From: Rhizophagus irregularis
Lineage: Eukaryota > Glomeromycota > Glomeromycetes > Glomerales > Glomeraceae
NCBI RefSeq assembly: GCF_026210795.1
Contig: NC_089441.1
Coordinates: forward strand, 806,001 to 870,000
DNA length: 64,000 nucleotides
Direction of reading: 5' to 3'
Every line of letters starts with the position of its first letter. Position 1 is the first letter of the stretch. A program made the translations under genes and the position numbers. Below are positions 61,563-64,000 of the stretch, in pieces. The notes beneath the pieces are model-generated. The model was not told where the DNA came from and searched no databases. It saw only the letters and a list, made by a program, of their open reading frames with translations.

Positions 61563-63335
61563 ACGTTTTTATAATTAAATATAAAAAAAATTGATTTTTT
61601 TATTAAAAACGTCAGACTTGACATTTTTATGATTAAAAAATCATTTTTTACGTTAGATTTGATTAAAAATCAAAAAAATTGATTTTTTTGGTTAAAAACG
61701 TAAGACTTGGCGTTTTTGTAATTAAAAAATCAAAAAAAAAATGATTTTATTAATTAAAAATGTCAGACTTGACGTTTTTGTAATTAAAAAATCAAAAAAA
61801 TGTTTTTTTTAGTTAAAAACGTCAGACATGACATTTTTGTGATTAAAAATCAAAAAAAATGATTTTTTTAGTTAAAAAATGTCAGACTTGACGTTTTTGT
61901 AATTAAAAAATCAAAAAAATGACTTTTTTAGTTGAAAAACGTCAGGCTTGACGTTTTTGTAATTAAAAAATCAAAAAAATGACTTTTTTAGTTGAAAAAC
62001 GTCAGGCTTGACGTTTTTGTAATTAAAAAATCAAAAAAAATGACTTTTTTAGTTGAAAAACGTCAGGCTTGACGTTTTTGTAATTAAAAAATCAAAAAAA
62101 TGACTTTTTTAGTTAAAAAATGTCAGGCTTGACGTTTTTGTAATTAAAAAATCAAAAAAATGACTTTTTTAGCTAAAAAATGTCAGGCTTGACGTTTTTG
62201 TAATTAAAAAATCAAAAAAAATGACTTTTTCAGTTAAAAAACGTCAGACTTGACGTTTTTGTAATTAAAAAATCAAAAAAATGACTTTTTCAGTTAAAAA
62301 ACGTCAGACTTGACGTTTTTGTAATTAAAAAATCAAAAAAAATGACTTTTTTAGTTAAAAAACGTCAGACATGACATTTTTGTGATTAAAAATAAAAAAA
62401 ATGATTTTTTTAATTAAAAACGTCAGATTTGACGTTTTTGTAATTAAAAAATCAAAAAAATGACTTTTTTAGTTAAAAAATGTCAGACTTGACGTTTTTG
62501 TAATTAAAAAATCAAAAAAAATGACTTTTTTAGTTAAAAAACGTCAGACTTGACGTTTTTGTAATTAAAAAATCAAAAAAATGACTTTTTTAGTTAAAAA
62601 ACGTCAGACTTGACGTTTTTTAATTAAAAAATAAAAAAAAAAATGATTTTTTTAGTTAAAAACGTCAGACATGACATTTTTGTGATTAAAAATAAAAAAA
62701 AATGATTTTTTTATTAAAAACGTCAGATTTGACATTTTTATGATTCAAAAAATCATTTTTTACGTTAGATTTGACAATTTTGTAATTAAAAATCAAAAAA
62801 AATGATTTTTTTAGTTAAAAACGTCAGACTTGACATTTTTGTAATTAAAAAATCAAAAAAAATGATTTTTTAATTAAAAACGTCAGACTCGACGTTTTTG
62901 TAATTAAAAAATCAAAAAAAATGATTTTTTTAATTAAAAATATCAGACTTAACGTTTTTGTGATTAAAAATCAAAAAAAATGATTTTTTTGATTAAAAAC
63001 GTTAGACTTGACGTTATTGTAATTAAAAAATCAAAAAAAATGATTTTTTTGATTAAAAACGTCAAGTCTGATGTTTTTGTTATTAAAAAATCAAAAAAAT
63101 GATTTTTTTAATTAAAAAACGTCAGACTTGACATTTTTGTGATTAAAAAATAAAAATCAAAAAAATATTGGTTTTTTTTAATTAAAAACGTCAGACTTGA
63201 CATTTTTGTTATTAAAAAATCAAAAAAAAAATGATTTTTTTAATTAAAAACGTCAGACTTTGACATTTTTGTGATTAAAAATCAAAAAAATATTGGTTTT
63301 TTTAATTAAAAACGTCAGTCTTGACATTTTTTGTT
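61563..63335. repeat. 60-bp satellite array with internal hairpin
   Basis: About 30 tandem units. The consensus unit is 60 bp and combines GACGTTTTTGTAATTAAAAA, ATCAAAAAAATGACTTTTTT and AGTTAAAAAACGTCAGACTT. Each unit carries an inverted pair AACGTC(6 nt)GACGTT. The central part (about 61880-62600) is nearly identical from unit to unit (61921-61980 and 61981-62040 are exact copies); the outer units are diverged and variable in length, typical of unequal exchange or gene conversion. Confidence 0.93.
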
Positions 63336-63644
63336 AAAAAAATAAAAAATGAAGAAAAAACATTTTTGCGTTATTTTTTTTATAATTTTATATGGAAAAA
63401 TGCCAAAACGTTTTTTTCTTAATAGTAATGCAAAAAAAAAAGTTTTTGGCATTTTTTTTAATAATATTATATGAAAAAACGCTGAAACGTTTTTTTTACA
63501 ATTTTTTTATTTTTTTGCAATATTTTATGAAATTTTAATGATCAACAAAAAATGAAATTATGCAAATATTGAATGATGCAACAATTTAACAGGGACTTTT
63601 AGTGGCACAGGAAGAGTTTTTGCGAAAAGTTGGCATTAGAAGTT

Positions 63645-63715
63645 TTTTTCATTGTCATTGACATTGACATTGACATTGACATTGTCACTGACATTGACGT
63701 TGTCATTGACATTTA
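63645..63715. repeat. ATTGAC hexanucleotide microsatellite
   Basis: About ten ATTGAC, ATTGTC or ACTGAC units in a row; imperfect. No coding frame is associated. Confidence 0.85.
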
Positions 63716-64000
63716 CATAAAGTTATATAAGATTAATCTGAGAGTTTTTTACCAAAAAGGAAATTTTTTTATAAAAGGGAAATGATTTTCAATTTCGAGG
63801 CAATTCAGCAGGTGTTTTAATAACAAATTGAGAAATGATTTCCATAGAAAATCTCGTGACAAAATTTATAATAAATTTAAAATAAATGATCAACAAATGA
63901 TCAACAAAATCGTTACTAGTTTTATAAAAAACGCCCAATAATATCTTTTTATTGTTTTAATTATTATAGTTGACTCAATCAATTCAACAATTGAATATTC

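Noticed and set aside
61563-63335. CRISPR-like array
   Set aside because: Units are contiguous with no unique spacers, and the genome is eukaryotic; it is a satellite.
1-64000. tRNA or rRNA genes
   Set aside because: I looked for T-loop and anticodon-arm patterns (e.g. the CTCGAACCC near 19373) and found none that fold as a tRNA; a tRNAscan run would decide.

Overview
The window is very AT-rich nuclear DNA of a eukaryote. It has short phase-conserved GT-AG introns (about 60-210 bp), long gene-poor AT-rich spacers, and families of truncated and recently duplicated genes and transposons. The kinase families have an N-terminal Cys cluster with a WTSxNxxIDxFI segment, an HKDFHSGN or HKDLHSGN catalytic loop, and C-terminal signatures such as IYTSRxFTFxNLPKP and DYFTKEIELDIN. 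These point to an arbuscular mycorrhizal fungus (Glomeromycotina), most likely Rhizophagus irregularis or a close relative. That assignment rests on recognising the protein families, not on a search.

Layout. 1-8.7 kb: three tandem plus-strand copies of one protein-kinase gene (the first cut by the window edge), each with a duplicated flank, about 3.5 kb per unit. 9-12 kb: a 0.76 kb palindrome-ended DNA element and an AT-rich repeat block. 13.7-15.6 kb: a convergent pair of unrecognised genes. 19.7-26.5 kb: two more copies of the same kinase on the minus strand, plus the 5' stub of another. A 1.5 kb foldback element sits in the 5' flank of one copy. A 4.4 kb element, itself carrying a nested hAT element, sits in the 5' flank of the other. 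31.3-32.2 kb: a kinase-less remnant of a further duplication unit, followed by a Tc1/mariner-type MITE. 34-41.8 kb: two wax-synthase-like (MBOAT) gene copies, one with a single nonsense codon and one heavily frameshifted, on either side of a two-exon gene of unknown function. 44-45.8 kb: a kinase of a second subfamily that has lost its ATP-binding lobe. 47-49.5 kb: gene debris, dispersed repeats and a broken cysteine-rich secreted peptide. 50.3-54.3 kb: a complete, apparently intact hAT transposon with perfect 8-bp target duplications. 57.9-60.1 kb: an intact eight-exon kinase of a third type. 61.6-63.3 kb: a homogenised 60-bp satellite whose units carry a small hairpin.

The kinase genes probably encode cytoplasmic tyrosine-kinase-like (TKL-type) Ser/Thr kinases, members of the large lineage-specific kinase expansions of these fungi. 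Nothing here looks like an operon or a dedicated pathway. The main theme is gene birth, decay and transposition. Because the kinase units are recent duplicates, their flanks act as empty-site controls that expose several insertions precisely. The least explained items are the ladder of exon-like modules inside the 4.4 kb element, the large foldback element, the palindrome-ended element and the unknown two-exon gene.
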